Assembly: GCA_905234185.1 (NCBI GenBank)
Contig: CAJOGC010000002.1
Coordinates: 1-64,000, forward strand
DNA: 64,000 nt
Origin: an uncultured Alphaproteobacteria bacterium
GTDB taxonomy: Bacteria > Pseudomonadota > Alphaproteobacteria > Rs-D84
Direction: 5' to 3'
Shown in pieces: positions 5,142-14,585 of the stretch. The notes below the pieces were generated by a model. It did not search any database and was not told the DNA's origin. It saw only the letters and a program-made list of their open reading frames with translations. The position numbers and the translations under genes are program-made. Numbering within the stretch: position 1 is the first letter of the stretch; every line of letters begins with the position of its first letter.

Positions 5142-7379
5142 TTATTTTCCAAACTTTCCACTGCGCGGGAAACCGACCGGAATCGTGCGACCCTGGGTTG
5201 CGCGTTTGCCAACCCACGGTTGCCAATCGTCCAGTTTCGTTGTGCCGCGACCCGTTGTCCAACCGAACCCGTCCGCCGCGTTAAAGAACATTGCATCAAT
5301 CGTGTATGTCCGTTCGGCATTGTATTTTTGTAATATCACGCCCTTGCCCCGGGTCATTTCCGGAATTTCCGTTGCACTGAATATCAACAGTTTATCATTT
5401 GACCCCGACATCGCGACCGTGTCACCCACAACATCGACACACAGCACCGCCGGATTCCGATCATCAACATTCATAACCTGCTTTCCGTTTTTGGTCTGGG
5501 CCAGGCAATTTTCACCAGACACAATGAACCCAATTCCATGCCGCGCAACCAGCAAATATTTCGAATCCGCATGCAACACAAATGCCCGAACAATGTTTTC
5601 ATCCGGACCAATATCCGCCATCATACGCACCGATTCACCGAACCCACGCGCCGATGGCAAATCATTCGCGCTTAGCGTAAACATTTTTCCAGACGAACCG
5701 AACAGATTAACCTTGTCCGTGGACATTGCATGAAATGCGCACAATAATTCATCGCCCTCTTTGAATTTCATATCCAAATTGTTCAGGTCCAAATGCCCCT
5801 TGGCCGCGCGAATCCAGCCCATTGTGGACAATATTACGGTTATTGGTTCCTTTTCGATAAATTCGTCCGCATTAACCACAATCTCTTCGGTCTGTTCCGC
5901 CCAGGTTGTGCGACGACGCCCCAGCGCAGTTTTTTTATCATAACGTTTTTTAATGTCGGTGAACCACGCCTTTAACTGTTCGTTTTGCATTTCTTCGCTG
6001 GCCAGCAATGCCTGCAACTGCTTCTGTTCCGCTAACAATTCCGCGTTTTCACGTTTGATTTCCATTTCCTCTAATTTACGCAGGCTGCGCAGACGCGTGT
6101 TCAAAATCGCCTCTACCTGCAACTCGGTCAATTTGAATTCGTCCATCAAAACGGCCTTGGCGTCGTCTTCGGTTCGGATAATTTCAATAACCCGATCCAG
6201 GTTCAAATAAACAATCAGCAACCCGCCCAGTATCTCTAACCGGCGTGTGATATTGCCCAGTCGCCAATTCGTGCGTCGCAACAACACTTTTTTCTGGTGC
6301 GTGATAAATTCACGCAAAACATCACCAATTCCCATAACATGTGGCGCACCGTTGGAATCGATGACATTGAAATTCATATTAAACTTATATTCTAAATCGG
6401 TGGTTGCGAACAAATGTGCCATCAACTTTTCCGGTGGCACATTACGCGTTTTTGGGGTAATAATAATGCGTACATCCGTTGTTGATTCATCAACAATATC
6501 ATCAACCAGTGGCAACTTCTTGGCATCAATTAACCCCGCAATCTGTTCCACCAACTTTGACTTAATCAAACCATACGGTATTTCGGTAATAGCAATTTGA
6601 TAACCACCACGGTCCAAATCTTCTATTTCCCAACGCGCACGAATACGGAACGCACCACGACCGGTATCATAGTTTTTACAAATTGTATCAAAATTATCTA
6701 TTAAAACACCGCCGGTTGGAAAATCGGGACCAACCAATTTCTTCATAATCTGCGAAGTTGTTGCATCGGGTTTATCCACAACCAGGTTCAATGCATCGCA
6801 AACCTCGGCCACATTATGGGTCGGAATGTTTGTTGCCATACCAACCGCAATACCCATACCACCATTTGCCAGCAAGTTTGGAAACGCGCCCGGCATAACC
6901 GTTGGTTCAACCGTTGTGCCATCAAAGTTAGGCATCATGTCGACACTGTCTTCGTCGATACCCTCCATAATCAGCATGGCGGCATCGGTCATTTTAGATT
7001 CAGTGTAACGGTACGCAGCCTGGGGGTCACCATCGATATTACCAAAATTTCCCTGGCCATCAATCAATGGATAACGAACCGAAAAATCCTGGGCCAGTCG
7101 CACCATTGCATCATACACCGACGAATCACCGTGCGGGTGATAATGCCCCAACACATCACCAACAACCGTTGCACATTTGCGGAACGCCGCCGCGGGCGAC
7201 AATTTTTGCCGCAGCATAGAGAACAAAATACGGCGATGCACCGGCTTTAACCCGTCACGAACATCGGGCAACGCACGCGATACAATGGTCGACACCGCAT
7301 ACGACAGATACCGTTCCGAAATTGCATCGGACAACTGCTGGGAATCGATTCTTTCAACAAAATTCGTATTTTTTGACAT
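5142..7379 (-). CDS. parC: DNA topoisomerase IV subunit A
   Basis: 745 residues. This is the DNA-cutting subunit that pairs with ParE to decatenate daughter chromosomes. The N-terminal breakage-reunion domain starts YLSYAVSTIVSRALPDVRDG. The catalytic tyrosine is Tyr125 in AAYRYTE. The quinolone-pocket segment HPHGDSSVYD (81-90) keeps its serines, i.e. no obvious resistance change. A coiled segment at about 430-480 precedes a C-terminal beta-pinwheel without the GyrA box, which favours ParC over GyrA. The extreme C-terminus, GKRATQGRTIPVGFPRSGKF, is the alphaproteobacterial ParC style. It is a single gene, ending in a bidirectional terminator. No parE is in the window. Confidence 0.93.
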   Translation of the reverse strand: MSKNTNFVERIDSQQLSDAISERYLSYAVSTIVSRALPDVRDGLKPVHRRILFSMLRQKLSPAAAFRKCATVVGDVLGHYHPHGDSSVYDAMVRLAQDFSVRYPLIDGQGNFGNIDGDPQAAYRYTESKMTDAAMLIMEGIDEDSVDMMPNFDGTTVEPTVMPGAFPNLLANGGMGIAVGMATNIPTHNVAEVCDALNLVVDKPDATTSQIMKKLVGPDFPTGGVLIDNFDTICKNYDTGRGAFRIRARWEIEDLDRGGYQIAITEIPYGLIKSKLVEQIAGLIDAKKLPLVDDIVDESTTDVRIIITPKTRNVPPEKLMAHLFATTDLEYKFNMNFNVIDSNGAPHVMGIGDVLREFITHQKKVLLRRTNWRLGNITRRLEILGGLLIVYLNLDRVIEIIRTEDDAKAVLMDEFKLTELQVEAILNTRLRSLRKLEEMEIKRENAELLAEQKQLQALLASEEMQNEQLKAWFTDIKKRYDKKTALGRRRTTWAEQTEEIVVNADEFIEKEPITVILSTMGWIRAAKGHLDLNNLDMKFKEGDELLCAFHAMSTDKVNLFGSSGKMFTLSANDLPSARGFGESVRMMADIGPDENIVRAFVLHADSKYLLVARHGIGFIVSGENCLAQTKNGKQVMNVDDRNPAVLCVDVVGDTVAMSGSNDKLLIFSATEIPEMTRGKGVILQKYNAERTYTIDAMFFNAADGFGWTTGRGTTKLDDWQPWVGKRATQGRTIPVGFPRSGKFGK

Positions 7380-7453
7380 ATCGTTATCTTATTTTTACCT
7401 ATAAAACTTAAAACATTGCAAAAAAAATAACAACAGAAAAAATCATTTTAACC

Positions 7454-7481
7454 TTGACAAACTAAATTATTGTCATATATT
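7454..7481 (+). promoter_or_regulatory. Sigma-70 promoter, possibly giving a leaderless mRNA
   Basis: TTGACA (7454-7459), a 16-base spacer, then TATATT (7476-7481). Transcription would begin near 7488, only about 3 bases before ATG 7491. No Shine-Dalgarno sequence is visible before that ATG. Confidence 0.65.
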
Positions 7482-7490
7482 ACTGTAGAA

Positions 7491-8285
7491 ATGAAGTTGA
7501 GAATCATAAAATTTGAATATCCTATTATCTTGGCAAGCATAGTTCTTTTGCTTGGTGGCGCCGCACAATCAAAACAAAAAAATATCCAACGTACCGCACC
7601 AACATTGGCGGACGTTGACAATGTTGCCGTTCATAAAAAGCTGTTTGATTCGGTGACACCACAAATGTATCGGCCAATAAACACAATTGACTTAGATAAA
7701 ATTGGGATCTCCAAGATACAATCGAAAGCTATGTTTCGCCCAAAAGTTATAAGTGCATCCAGAACACCAGACGGTGTATGCTATATTTTTAGCAATGGCG
7801 AAAAGGTTGAACGCTGTGGTGGTAGTATCGCATGGCGCAACAACAATCCTGGATGCATTCGTTATTCTGACAAAATTGCCGCGATGGGTGCAATTGGTGT
7901 AGCAAACAAATTTGCTATATTTCCAGACGAAGAAACAGGGATGCGTGCGATAAAACGCCTGTTGTTATCCGATAATTACTGCAATTTAAGCATTGTAAGT
8001 GCCATTGGCAGATATGCCCCACCCCATGAAAATAATACAGAAAGATATATAAAATCATTATGCAGACTGGTTGGTGTCCAAAAACACACTAAGTTATGCG
8101 ATTTGAACGACGAACAGATTGATTGTGTTGTGAATGCTATTCGCAGATTAGAAGGCTGGATTATTGGTACAGAAAAATGTACGCCCGCACCAAACAAGGA
8201 ATTAGGTTCCCCAAATGGTATAACCACACCGAATAAACTTATTACATATTATACACAGTGTGCTTTTTTTGACCGATCAATATAA
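7491..8285 (+). CDS. Exported protein with a phage-structural-like NNPG domain
   Basis: I choose ATG 7491 over the TTG at 7470 in the track because the promoter -10 lies at 7476 and because MKLRIIKFEYPIILASIVLLLGGAAQS then forms a signal peptide or membrane anchor. The protein is about 264 residues. Around residues 115-200 it has WRNNNPGCIRY, FAIFPDEETGMRAIKRLLL and RYAPPHENNTERYI. This is the motif set of a domain found in phage virion-associated and some bacterial secreted proteins, possibly muramidase-related. No catalytic residue can be assigned with confidence. It is a single gene with its own promoter and terminator. Confidence 0.65.
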   Translation: MKLRIIKFEYPIILASIVLLLGGAAQSKQKNIQRTAPTLADVDNVAVHKKLFDSVTPQMYRPINTIDLDKIGISKIQSKAMFRPKVISASRTPDGVCYIFSNGEKVERCGGSIAWRNNNPGCIRYSDKIAAMGAIGVANKFAIFPDEETGMRAIKRLLLSDNYCNLSIVSAIGRYAPPHENNTERYIKSLCRLVGVQKHTKLCDLNDEQIDCVVNAIRRLEGWIIGTEKCTPAPNKELGSPNGITTPNKLITYYTQCAFFDRSI

Positions 8286-8309
8286 AAAAACGCCAAATCG
8301 GCGTTTTTT
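8284..8309. terminator. Bidirectional intrinsic terminator
   Basis: AAAAAACGCC-AAATC-GGCGTTTTTT between the converging exported-protein gene and zapA. Confidence 0.85.
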
Positions 8310-8584
8310 CAATTTATCTTATTCTTGATTTCCCGAATTCGTGCCAAAATCTCATACAAATCGGCGTCTGTCACGGATGGTGTTGGTCGATTTCTGATTT
8401 CGTCTGCCATAACAATACACAATGTCGCCAGTAATGAACTTTCCGGCAAAGGGCCGATTTTATCCAATATCTCCCGCGCGCGCGCATCAACCATTTTACC
8501 AAGTTCAATCAGGCGCGCCTCTTGGCCATCTTCGCACCCCATGGTATAATTTTTATTAACAATAGGTATCGAAACTACGCTCAT
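8309..8584 (-). CDS. zapA: Cell division protein ZapA family
   Basis: 91 residues. ZapA bundles FtsZ protofilaments at the division ring. The N-terminal beta part contains NKNYTMGCEDGQEARL.ELGK.VD.R, the family signature, and a coiled helix follows to the C-terminus (EILARIREIKNKI). Length and layout are normal. It overlaps the upstream coiled-coil gene by 4 bases (ATGA type), so the two are translationally coupled. Confidence 0.85.
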   Translation of the reverse strand: MSVVSIPIVNKNYTMGCEDGQEARLIELGKMVDARAREILDKIGPLPESSLLATLCIVMADEIRNRPTPSVTDADLYEILARIREIKNKIN

Positions 8585-8790
8585 GATAACTTCTTTAATA
8601 TGCTCAATGACTTATCAACCATTTCCGCCGCACGTTTGTTTTTGTCGCGCAGTGTTTTTACCTGCTCTGTTAAAATTGCGACCTCAAGATCCGTCTGGCG
8701 TCCCGCAAACGCGGCCGACGACCGCAGACGCGATGTCGCTTCTTCCAGTGCGGACAATTCTTGAAATATTTGTTGTTTTATATCAGGCAT
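8581..8790 (-). CDS. Small coiled-coil protein (DUF4164-like), partner of zapA
   Basis: 69 residues, almost entirely heptad-rich helix (IFQELSALEEATSRL ... ILTEQVKTLRDKNKRAAEMV). Small coiled-coil proteins of the DUF4164 type precede zapA in many alphaproteobacteria. A division role similar to ZapB is inferred from that pairing and from the coupled start. No signal or membrane segment is present. Confidence 0.75.
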   Translation of the reverse strand: MPDIKQQIFQELSALEEATSRLRSSAAFAGRQTDLEVAILTEQVKTLRDKNKRAAEMVDKSLSILKKLS

Positions 8791-8835
8791 GTTGCCATTT
8801 TAAGATATTTTTTATATGCGTTCAACTCTAAAATG

Positions 8836-8844
8836 TGATATAAT
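8836..8844 (+). promoter_or_regulatory. Extended -10 promoter
   Basis: TGATATAAT, an extended -10 with a perfect TATAAT hexamer at 8839-8844, in the divergent gap between the zapA operon and the 8873 gene. The -35 is poor, as is usual for this class. Confidence 0.55.
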
Positions 8845-8872
8845 GCGCGCATAAAGTGTGGGGATTTATGGT

Positions 8873-9838
8873 ATGAAAACAAAAATCATTTATATTTCTG
8901 GTGGCGAAGTTTTCAATATGGCGGATATTCGGGCCGCGTTCGATACGGTGCGGGACGCATTGTCTTTGGATAACGAAACCGTGTTGTTTGGCGTACCAAT
9001 TGATAACGATGATGCATTCGCTGTGGATAAATCCGACACACCCGTCGAATCGGCCTTTATAGACGATTCGGTCGAAATTGCATCTAATGTGAACGATGAT
9101 GTTGTTGTGTCGGCCAAAATCGATACGCCCGAATTAGCACCTGAACCGGAACCCGTTATTGAAAAACCTAAAAAAACGGCACACGCTTCGCGGGCTAAGG
9201 TTATACCGATTACCACCGCGACAACCACCCCGGATTCCACCACCCAAGAAAACGAACCATCGACAAATGATGGCACCGCTATTCCTATTTTGTCTGTGTT
9301 GGGTGCAACATCGGACGATCAGACATCGAACGATTCCACAACCCAGGAAACCGCAAATACGCCGGTTGCCGCGGAAGATTTACAACCCAAAAATACCACG
9401 GTCATGCAACCGGATGCACAATCTGTGACAATTAGCGACATGTTGGCCGATGACACCACCCCGGTTGATAATCACGAAAAAACATTGGAAGAATTACTGG
9501 AAAGTATGACACCACTTGGCGAAGACGAAAAAACTAAGCCGACGCCGGTGGCGGAAACAGAACCAGTGACCGAAACCACACCGGCACAAACGACAAACGA
9601 TGATACCGATGCCACATTGGAATTGTTGGCGGCGGAATTTGCCGAATCTGCGGATAAAATTGTCACACCACGACCGGAAACACGTAGCAAAATCGGGAAA
9701 CTGAAAAACATTTTGCCGTTCAAAAAGGTAAAAAAACAAGATAATGGTATAATGGGCGACTTGTTTGGATGGGCCGGTGTTGCCAATGATGAAGATTTTA
9801 CAATACCTGGATTCTTTGCTAATGCGACAAAAAAGTAG
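8873..9838 (+). CDS. Acidic Thr/Pro-rich protein of unknown function
   Basis: I choose the second Met (MKTKIIYISGGEVFNMADI) at 8873 because the family-like conserved block starts there. A short folded N-terminal segment (about 1-45, including LSLDNETVLFGVPIDN) is followed by roughly 220 residues of low-complexity Thr, Pro, Asp and Glu. A conserved-looking basic C-terminal tail follows (KIGKLKNILPFKKVKK, then GDLFGWAGVANDEDFTIPGFF). There is no signal peptide or membrane segment. It has its own extended -10 promoter and is followed after 3 bases by a membrane-protein gene. I do not recognise it. The disordered middle suggests a linker between two binding ends. Confidence 0.6.
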   Translation: MKTKIIYISGGEVFNMADIRAAFDTVRDALSLDNETVLFGVPIDNDDAFAVDKSDTPVESAFIDDSVEIASNVNDDVVVSAKIDTPELAPEPEPVIEKPKKTAHASRAKVIPITTATTTPDSTTQENEPSTNDGTAIPILSVLGATSDDQTSNDSTTQETANTPVAAEDLQPKNTTVMQPDAQSVTISDMLADDTTPVDNHEKTLEELLESMTPLGEDEKTKPTPVAETEPVTETTPAQTTNDDTDATLELLAAEFAESADKIVTPRPETRSKIGKLKNILPFKKVKKQDNGIMGDLFGWAGVANDEDFTIPGFFANATKK

Positions 9839-9841
9839 GAC

Positions 9842-10303
9842 ATGAATACCGAAGAGATAGTCACATTATTAACAAATTCTGGCATTCGTGTGTTGGACAC
9901 GGATTCTTATTCTGTATACATCGAAGACCCATCGTGCATTCTGCGTGGATTTGAAACCTTTGTGGAATACGCATGGATTATTATAACAATAATAACTGGT
10001 TTCTTGTTATTTGGGTGGGCGGTATCGATGATACGCGGTGACAAGAATGATATTCTGATTAATATTCGAAATCTGTTTCTGCTGTTTGCTGCATTGTCTT
10101 TGGTTGGCCCCATCATAAACATGATTTACGGAGATGACATTTTTGGCATCGGATGCAAAACCATTAATATTTCAAAATACGATTTAAATACATTGCTGGA
10201 TGCGCGTTATAAAAAGATGTCGATTACAACCGATGATTTATATGAGAATGTATCAATAAAAGATTCCGAACCCGTCAAAAATACGGACACACGCAACAAC
10301 TAG
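9842..10303 (+). CDS. Membrane protein of unknown function
   Basis: 153 residues with two hydrophobic helices (about 43-62, AWIIITIITGFLLFGWAVSM, and about 77-97, LFLLFAALSLVGPIINMIYG) and polar tails on both sides. The start is 3 bases after the preceding stop, so it is probably in the same operon as the Thr/Pro-rich gene. It converges with radC and overlaps its 3' end by 4 bases. The two-helix topology recalls VirB2/VirB3-like secretion components, but nothing specific supports this. Confidence 0.6.
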   Translation: MNTEEIVTLLTNSGIRVLDTDSYSVYIEDPSCILRGFETFVEYAWIIITIITGFLLFGWAVSMIRGDKNDILINIRNLFLLFAALSLVGPIINMIYGDDIFGIGCKTINISKYDLNTLLDARYKKMSITTDDLYENVSIKDSEPVKNTDTRNN

Positions 10304-10986
10304 CCTTTTATAAATGGATAGTATGTGCGCATAGAAAACACCTTTTCTCCCGCGACCAGAATAAGATCATAAAATTCGATTTCCAAACTTTTCAAAACAG
10401 ATATTACTAATTGTGTACTGTCCAAATCATCTTGAGAAAACGCGTGGTCTGACATGGGATGATTATGAACCATCACAACAGAACGTGCATTCAATTCCAA
10501 TGCGCGTCGCGCAATTTCCCGGGGATAAACAAGACTGGTATTAAATGTTCCCGTACTGTGTGTTTCATCAGAAATAAGTTGCAAATTATGGTCCAGATAC
10601 AGTAAATGTAATTCTTCGACCCGTTTGTTCGCCAACACCATACGGCAATAATTGTGTAAAATTTTCTCGTCGTGAAACACGGGCATATCTTTCATTTGCC
10701 CTTTGTAATTCACGGTCATTATTTCTTTTACCAACTTTATGAACACGGCGGTATTGTGGCCAATACCCTTGCACGCGACCAGTTCATCAACAGAAGCATT
10801 AAAAACCTTATACACACCGCCAAACCGTTGCACCAAACTGCGCGCCAATGGGCGAACATCGCGTCGCGGAATCGCATATGCCAACAACAATTCTAGTTTT
10901 TCATTATCCGTTAATTTGCCATCCAATAACTTGGCGCGTAATCTTTCGCGATGACCGGCATAAAACTTTTCATCAGTATCCGGCAA
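10300..10986 (-). CDS. radC: RadC family JAB-domain protein
   Basis: 228 residues. An N-terminal helix-hairpin-helix part (about 20-95: LLAYAIPRRDVRPLARSLVQ, then VDELVACKGIGHNTAV) is followed by the JAB/MPN metal-binding domain with VMVHNHPMSDHAFSQDD, i.e. the HxH...SxxD site. RadC is widely conserved; its true function is unsettled, and a DNA-repair role was inferred historically. It lies 15 bases downstream of map and is probably read through from the lptE-holA-map operon. Confidence 0.9.
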   Translation of the reverse strand: MPDTDEKFYAGHRERLRAKLLDGKLTDNEKLELLLAYAIPRRDVRPLARSLVQRFGGVYKVFNASVDELVACKGIGHNTAVFIKLVKEIMTVNYKGQMKDMPVFHDEKILHNYCRMVLANKRVEELHLLYLDHNLQLISDETHSTGTFNTSLVYPREIARRALELNARSVVMVHNHPMSDHAFSQDDLDSTQLVISVLKSLEIEFYDLILVAGEKVFSMRTYYPFIKG

Positions 10987-11001
10987 TTTATAAATCCCCC
11001 A

Positions 11002-11763
11002 TTACATCATGCGTTCTGTAAATATTATAACCCCATCTTCGGTGATTCCCAGTGTATGTTCCCACTGGGCCGACAAACCGCCATCGACTGTACGCGCGGT
11101 CCACCCATCGGCATCTATTTTACATTCGGGGCGTCCTGTATTTATCATCGGTTCTATGGTGAACACCAATCCAGGAACCATTTTTACACGATCCCACATC
11201 TTGTCATAAAAGTGATATATTTGTGGTTCATCATGCATGACTTTGCCAATACCATGACCAACAAAATCGCGTGATATCGAAAATCCATGTGGTTTTACGA
11301 CCGCTTCTATTGTTTTACCGATTTCAGATAACGGCACCCCGGGCGCGCATATCGATATTGCTGCGTTCAGCGCATCTTGGCATGTTTGTACCAGTTCGCG
11401 CGCCTTGGGCGAAACATTACCAATCATAAACATCCGTGACGCATCGCCGTGCCACCCCTTGTATTCTGCAGTTAAATCTACATTGACGATATCACCATCT
11501 TTCAATATTACATCATCACTTGGTATACCATGCACAATAACATCATTAACCGATGTGCAAATACTTTTCGGATACCCCTGGTACCCCAAATCGGATGATC
11601 GCGCGCCATTTTCGCGCAAGAATTCGGCAACCATACGATCGATTTCACCGGTCGATATGCCCGCCCGAATATATGGCGATATGTAATCGAAACAACGCGC
11701 AACCAAATCGCCCGACACACGCAAGCGTTTAAAATCTTTTGGTGCATATACAGATGCCAACAT
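11002..11763 (-). CDS. map: Methionine aminopeptidase, type I
   Basis: 253 residues from ATG 11763. I prefer this to the TTG at 11769 in the track because AAGGA lies seven bases upstream and the TTG sits inside the holA stop. The enzyme removes the N-terminal Met from new proteins. Metal ligands of the pita-bread fold are visible: GDIVNVDLTAEYKGWHGDASR (two Asp), then VGHGIGKVMHDEP (His), then FTIEPMI (Glu) and QWEHTL (Glu). It forms a tight cluster with holA. Confidence 0.93.
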   Translation of the reverse strand: MLASVYAPKDFKRLRVSGDLVARCFDYISPYIRAGISTGEIDRMVAEFLRENGARSSDLGYQGYPKSICTSVNDVIVHGIPSDDVILKDGDIVNVDLTAEYKGWHGDASRMFMIGNVSPKARELVQTCQDALNAAISICAPGVPLSEIGKTIEAVVKPHGFSISRDFVGHGIGKVMHDEPQIYHFYDKMWDRVKMVPGLVFTIEPMINTGRPECKIDADGWTARTVDGGLSAQWEHTLGITEDGVIIFTERMM

Positions 11764-11765
11764 TT

Positions 11766-12755
11766 TCAATTCCTTTTTTTGATTGCTAATTTGGACGCAC
11801 GCATTGCCAACTTTAACGAAAAATCGCGTAATAATATTTCCGCTGGCATACCAGTGGTGCGTAATTGCCCTTCTAACTCGCTTAATCGCACTAATACAGA
11901 TGTTATATCAGATTCAGACCATATTTTCAATGCCCTGCGGAATTTATCTTCGACTTTCCAAAAAAGACGCGGTAATTGACCATCGACGACCGCCACCAAC
12001 AATCTTTTGAAATGACTGTTCAGCATTCGAATCAACATATTTGGTTCGGCACCACTGTACAATAAACGATCCAATGCCATCATGGTCTGGGTCAAATGTC
12101 CGGCCGTTAATGAAAACAGATAATCATCTGTATCAACGGCACCGGTATCCGGCAAACATTTTTCCACATCTTCTAATTCAACGATATGTTTATCACTGAC
12201 ATAAATTGCGATTTTATTAAGAAACCCGCGTGTAATCCCACGATCGCCCCCTAAATGCGTTGTCATATATGCCATTGCGTCCGGTGTAATTTGTTTTATA
12301 CCAGATTGTGCGGACAATGTTTCGCGAATTAATGATTCAAGTGTTCTTTCATCATCCGTATAACATGGCAATATCGCGATATTATCACCAGATTCGAACA
12401 AAGAACGCAACCCACCACCAGCACGCAATTCCCCAGCGGTAATAATCACAATTGCCGCCAAACCTGGATGAGAAATCAGTTCAGATATAACCCCCACATC
12501 ACTGTCACCGGCATTAGAAATTATCACCATTTTTTGTCCGCCAAACATCGACGGGGTACAACTTTCCGCAAACAAGGCTTCTTGTTTGGTGACCAAATCA
12601 TCGGCATCCAACACGAACAAATTATCCTTTTCTATGCCCAGTTGTTCAATGGCACGATCGCAATACTCGTCAACCTGACCAGCATCCGGACCATATATTA
12701 ATACTGCGCGAACTTTTGTTATCCCGCCTTTAAAATCGGATTCTTTCCATTTCAT
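11766..12755 (-). CDS. holA: DNA polymerase III delta subunit
   Basis: 329 residues. HolA is the wrench of the clamp loader that opens the beta clamp. The N-terminus has the AAA-like part (VRAVLIYGPDAGQVDEYC, then ESCTPSMFGGQKMVIISNAGD). The C-terminal collar helices contain AGHLTQTMMALDRLLYSGAEP.ML and the family-typical LLRDFSLKLAMRASK. Length is normal. It overlaps lptE by 4 bases and is followed immediately by map. Confidence 0.9.
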   Translation of the reverse strand: MKWKESDFKGGITKVRAVLIYGPDAGQVDEYCDRAIEQLGIEKDNLFVLDADDLVTKQEALFAESCTPSMFGGQKMVIISNAGDSDVGVISELISHPGLAAIVIITAGELRAGGGLRSLFESGDNIAILPCYTDDERTLESLIRETLSAQSGIKQITPDAMAYMTTHLGGDRGITRGFLNKIAIYVSDKHIVELEDVEKCLPDTGAVDTDDYLFSLTAGHLTQTMMALDRLLYSGAEPNMLIRMLNSHFKRLLVAVVDGQLPRLFWKVEDKFRRALKIWSESDITSVLVRLSELEGQLRTTGMPAEILLRDFSLKLAMRASKLAIKKRN

Positions 12756-13228
12756 TGCTTTTTGGTGTCCGTATTTGCATATTTATATGTTTCCGCAATA
12801 GCGCGATTTGCGATTTTTTCCGCCAATACGGTGATAGTGTTCTGGACCGCACTGTTATATGACGCGTTCGATGCGACTAAATAACGCACAAAAGAATATG
12901 ATTCAGACGCAGATTCGCGTCCAGTCGCAACAACCTTGTCCCCCGCCAACAGTGTATATGTGGCCACCAACGATATTTCTTGCCATGTGGAAACACCGGT
13001 TGCTTCCAGAGCCTTATACTTAGTGGTTGGATCGTACAACACAACATTCAGTGTATATTGTGCATTGGAATCCCGTTGTCCACCAAAATATGTGTTCAAC
13101 GCATTGCGTAATTCAATCCCATTAACACCACTGGCAATCGGGGCAACATAGATATTGGTATCATTATCTGAAAACATTGGCCGAAACCCGCACCCGACCA
13201 ACAATAAAAACAGTAATAATTTTTTCAC
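12752..13228 (-). CDS. lptE: LPS assembly lipoprotein LptE-like
   Basis: I choose GTG 13228 as the start: it makes the protein begin MKKLLLFLLLVGCGF, a lipoprotein signal with Cys at about residue 13, while the track start adds 27 residues that fit no signal. The mature part of about 146 residues has the LptE pattern of NIYVAPI.SGVNGIELRNAL, a beta strand region, and a C-terminal helix LAEKIANRAIAETY. LptE plugs the LptD barrel that inserts LPS. The lptE-holA order is the usual one and supports the call. Confidence 0.82.
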   Translation of the reverse strand: MKKLLLFLLLVGCGFRPMFSDNDTNIYVAPIASGVNGIELRNALNTYFGGQRDSNAQYTLNVVLYDPTTKYKALEATGVSTWQEISLVATYTLLAGDKVVATGRESASESYSFVRYLVASNASYNSAVQNTITVLAEKIANRAIAETYKYANTDTKKQ

Positions 13229-13318
13229 GCGATTTACCTTTTTGTTTGCGACAAAAGTTTTCCTGTTGCAATTTATTTTTATATTACCTAGACTTTTAAT
13301 AAATCGCAAGGGGGAAAG

Positions 13319-14557
13319 ATGAATATTTTTATCATGATTTTAATTGCCTTGTTTATGGGAACATATTATTTGATTTCCAGCCCGTCTTTGCGCATTCGCG
13401 AACAAGAAATTGACTATGCCATAACTCGTGCTGATTTACGGGCAATTGCCGAATGCACACTGGCGGCGCACAATGCCACGATTAACGGTATGGACTTTGA
13501 TGATGTATGCGTGTCCCAAAATAAGATAGAAAGCCATGTTGTGTGTATGACCGCTAAAAATGCCATTGTATCATGTGAAAGTGACCAAAGAAATAAAAAG
13601 CCAGAATATACATACATTCTTACCACTACATCCCCTATTCCGGACGCCACATATAACGATATGATGGAAGTTCTGGAACAGAACTATGCCGATGTTGGTA
13701 CTTTTGGCGTGTTTATAGACAATCAAATCATATCCGGGGGCGGGACCAAGCGCAATATACCAAACGCAATGCTCAAAGAATTACCAGTCACAAACGGACA
13801 ATTGGTGTATTTGACCCAATATTCTGTACCGGACACCGAAACGGACTATGAAACCGTCGATGCCGATGATATGATATGCCCCGCCGGCACGGCAAAGGTT
13901 TATCGTTTCAGCCGATGGCAATGTGTAAATGTCAACACAAAAACGAATTGCGCGGGCGACATGATTTGGGATGCCGGTTCATCTGAATGTATTCCGGACG
14001 AATCGCGAAAACCGCTTTGTGCGGCCCAACAAACCGCTGTGATTGTTGATGATGTGTGGGAATGCATTAATCCATTTTCGGAAAAAACTTGTCCGAATAA
14101 CATGGTTGCGCGTCTGAATTATAATACACTGGAATGGGAATGTGTATCGGACCCGAATGCAATCCAGGCCGCAAAGAAATGCGATCATATGGTTGGCGGC
14201 GTAATATATGGGAAGCAAGGTGCAACATTACGTATTCCGACATCTTCGTGTACGGATTGTGAAACCCAGTATATTGATCCGAACACTTGCCGTGCAACAT
14301 GTTTGCCAGACAAATCAAAATTGAATGATTTGCGTTGTTATCCAGAAAACGCACGCACCTGTGATGGTTCGTCCCGTGGATTTTACTTCGGATTTCCGGA
14401 TGCCACATACATTGCAAATGTGTCCGTTGTTCGTTCTGTTTCGGTTCCATTGGACGCAGAACATTCGAAAAACCGTAAATTTAATTGCATGGATTGTGGC
14501 GCGCGTGGCATAAATAAAGCCAAATCATTGCCCCCATATGTAATTGTATGTAATTAA
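13319..14557 (+). CDS. Cys-rich protein with an N-terminal membrane anchor
   Basis: 412 residues. A hydrophobic N-terminus (MNIFIMILIALFMGTYYLI) is followed by a helix, giving a pilin-like start, but no clear prepilin cleavage site is seen. The rest is exported and carries many Cys in short modules: CPAGTAKVYRFSRWQC, CAGDMIWDAGSSEC, CAAQQTAVIVDDVWEC, and a C-terminal CMDC. The modules resemble those of the Cys-rich protein at 3911-4783. Its start is 90 bases from the lptE start, diverging. No named family is recognised. Confidence 0.65.
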   Translation: MNIFIMILIALFMGTYYLISSPSLRIREQEIDYAITRADLRAIAECTLAAHNATINGMDFDDVCVSQNKIESHVVCMTAKNAIVSCESDQRNKKPEYTYILTTTSPIPDATYNDMMEVLEQNYADVGTFGVFIDNQIISGGGTKRNIPNAMLKELPVTNGQLVYLTQYSVPDTETDYETVDADDMICPAGTAKVYRFSRWQCVNVNTKTNCAGDMIWDAGSSECIPDESRKPLCAAQQTAVIVDDVWECINPFSEKTCPNNMVARLNYNTLEWECVSDPNAIQAAKKCDHMVGGVIYGKQGATLRIPTSSCTDCETQYIDPNTCRATCLPDKSKLNDLRCYPENARTCDGSSRGFYFGFPDATYIANVSVVRSVSVPLDAEHSKNRKFNCMDCGARGINKAKSLPPYVIVCN

Positions 14558-14578
14558 AAACGCCCGAACGGGCGTTTT
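14557..14578. terminator. Bidirectional intrinsic terminator
   Basis: AAAACGCCC-GAAC-GGGCGTTTT between two converging genes. Confidence 0.88.
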
Positions 14579-14585
14579 AATTTCA

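Noticed and set aside
5142-7379. gyrA in place of parC
   Set aside because: No GyrA box is seen in the C-terminal domain, and the ending matches alphaproteobacterial ParC. A phylogeny would settle it.
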